NCBI GenBank assembly: GCA_041740975.1
Contig: JBGSKV010000078.1
Location: 1-38,289 of the forward strand
Direction of reading: 5' to 3'
DNA from: JBGSKV01 sp041740975
GTDB taxonomy: Bacteria; Bdellovibrionota_B; Oligoflexia; Oligoflexales; JALZUQ01
Length of the DNA stretch: 38,289 nucleotides
The notes beneath the pieces were generated by a model. It ran no database searches and was not told the origin of the DNA. It saw only the letters and a list, made by a program, of their open reading frames with translations. The position numbers were made by a program, and so were the translations under genes. Positions 38,158-38,289 of the stretch are shown piece after piece; position 1 is the first letter of the stretch; every line of letters begins with the position of its first letter.

Positions 38158-38289
38158 GCTCCGCCTATCACACTCACAGTTTACATTTCTATGTTTGATT
38201 GGTCCGGTTCTCCCGGCTTAAATTTGTCTGGGCGGTGTCGGCTGATGCAGCCTCAATGCCCAGTCAAATCTAAGCCGGCTCAACCGTCC
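38158..38289 (-). repeat. 70-bp dispersed repeat, second copy, interrupted and reaching the window edge
   Basis: This is the reverse complement of 6901-6970, with all 70 positions identical once the nested insertion at 38217-38274 and one CCGG are removed. It continues beyond the window. The orientation is inverted relative to the first copy, about 31 kb away. Confidence 0.9.
38217..38274. mobile_element. 58-bp palindromic mini-element inserted in the repeat, with CCGG duplication
   Basis: The insertion is flanked by CCGG (38213-38216 and 38275-38278), where the intact copy has a single CCGG. Its ends are inverted repeats: CTTAAATTTGTCTGGGC at the left, and the reverse complement of the right end reads CTTAGATTTGACTGGGC (15 of 17 match). 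A GGCTG/CAGCC stem lies inside, so the whole folds as a long hairpin. It encodes nothing. It resembles a MITE or REP-type mobile palindrome. The mover is unknown and is not in the window. Confidence 0.75.

Noticed and set aside
1..38289. CRISPR array, tRNA/rRNA, prophage or restriction/defence genes
   Set aside because: No regularly spaced direct repeats, cloverleaf-like sequences, rRNA segments, integrase, capsid, nuclease or methyltransferase motifs were seen. The EcsC protein and XRE regulator alone do not make a defence island.

Overview
The window reads as a chromosomal stretch of a Gram-negative, envelope-rich bacterium, most likely from the Bdellovibrionota/Oligoflexia or a related former-deltaproteobacterial lineage. 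This placement is inference: it rests on the many lipoproteins and signal-peptide proteins without recognisable relatives, an AgmX/PglI-type TonB-like protein, a MASE1 hybrid histidine kinase, EcsC and PqiA family members and a sterol-glucosyltransferase-like enzyme. No phage, plasmid, CRISPR, rRNA or tRNA was seen. Base composition looks even and moderately AT-rich, except for GC-rich intergenic repeat blocks near 6.75-7.0 kb and at the right end.

Layout. 0-5.2 kb: a type IV pilin-like protein, a secreted acidic/glycine-tailed protein, a lipoprotein, an EcsC protein and a large single-pass protein that joins a sigma-70 region-4-like helix-turn-helix to an anti-sigma-like segment, one membrane helix, a Pro/Ala linker and a TonB/AgmX-like C-terminus. 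5.2-7.6 kb: a PqiA-family membrane protein (divergent from the fusion gene, with a 14-bp inverted repeat between them), a GC-rich repeat block and a small outer-membrane barrel. 7.6-14 kb: an XRE regulator, RsgA, a PEBP-family protein, three small exported proteins (one possibly an Ntaq1-like cysteine amidohydrolase) and an AgcS amino-acid:sodium symporter. 14-22 kb: the MASE1-PAS-HisKA-HATPase-REC kinase, YjdM/PhnA, an LtaS/MdoB-type phosphoglycerol transferase tail-to-tail with a lipoprotein glycerophosphodiesterase, and secreted unknowns. 22-27 kb: a run of four plus-strand genes for exported proteins, led by a ClpA/B-type double AAA+ ATPase with an N-terminal signal or anchor, 2 nt from a DUF1080 lectin-like protein. 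27-38 kb: a UGT-type glycosyltransferase, a GreA/GreB-like factor, a spore-coat-U-like protein, a family I lipase, a dipeptide epimerase, a DUF4870 protein and three lipoproteins, one with seven tandem propeller-type repeats.

Genes are mostly single or in pairs with frequent strand switches, so convergent junctions are common. In three junctions a good intrinsic terminator for one gene lies inside the 3' coding sequence of its opposing neighbour. The other notable structure is a 70-bp repeat present at about 6.9 kb and, inverted, at the right edge. The two copies are identical except that the right one carries a 58-bp palindromic mini-element flanked by a CCGG duplication.

The best candidates for something undescribed are the sigma/anti-sigma/TonB fusion with its divergent PqiA partner, and the apparently exported ClpB-like ATPase with its DUF1080 partner. 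All functions are read from motifs by eye; no search was run.
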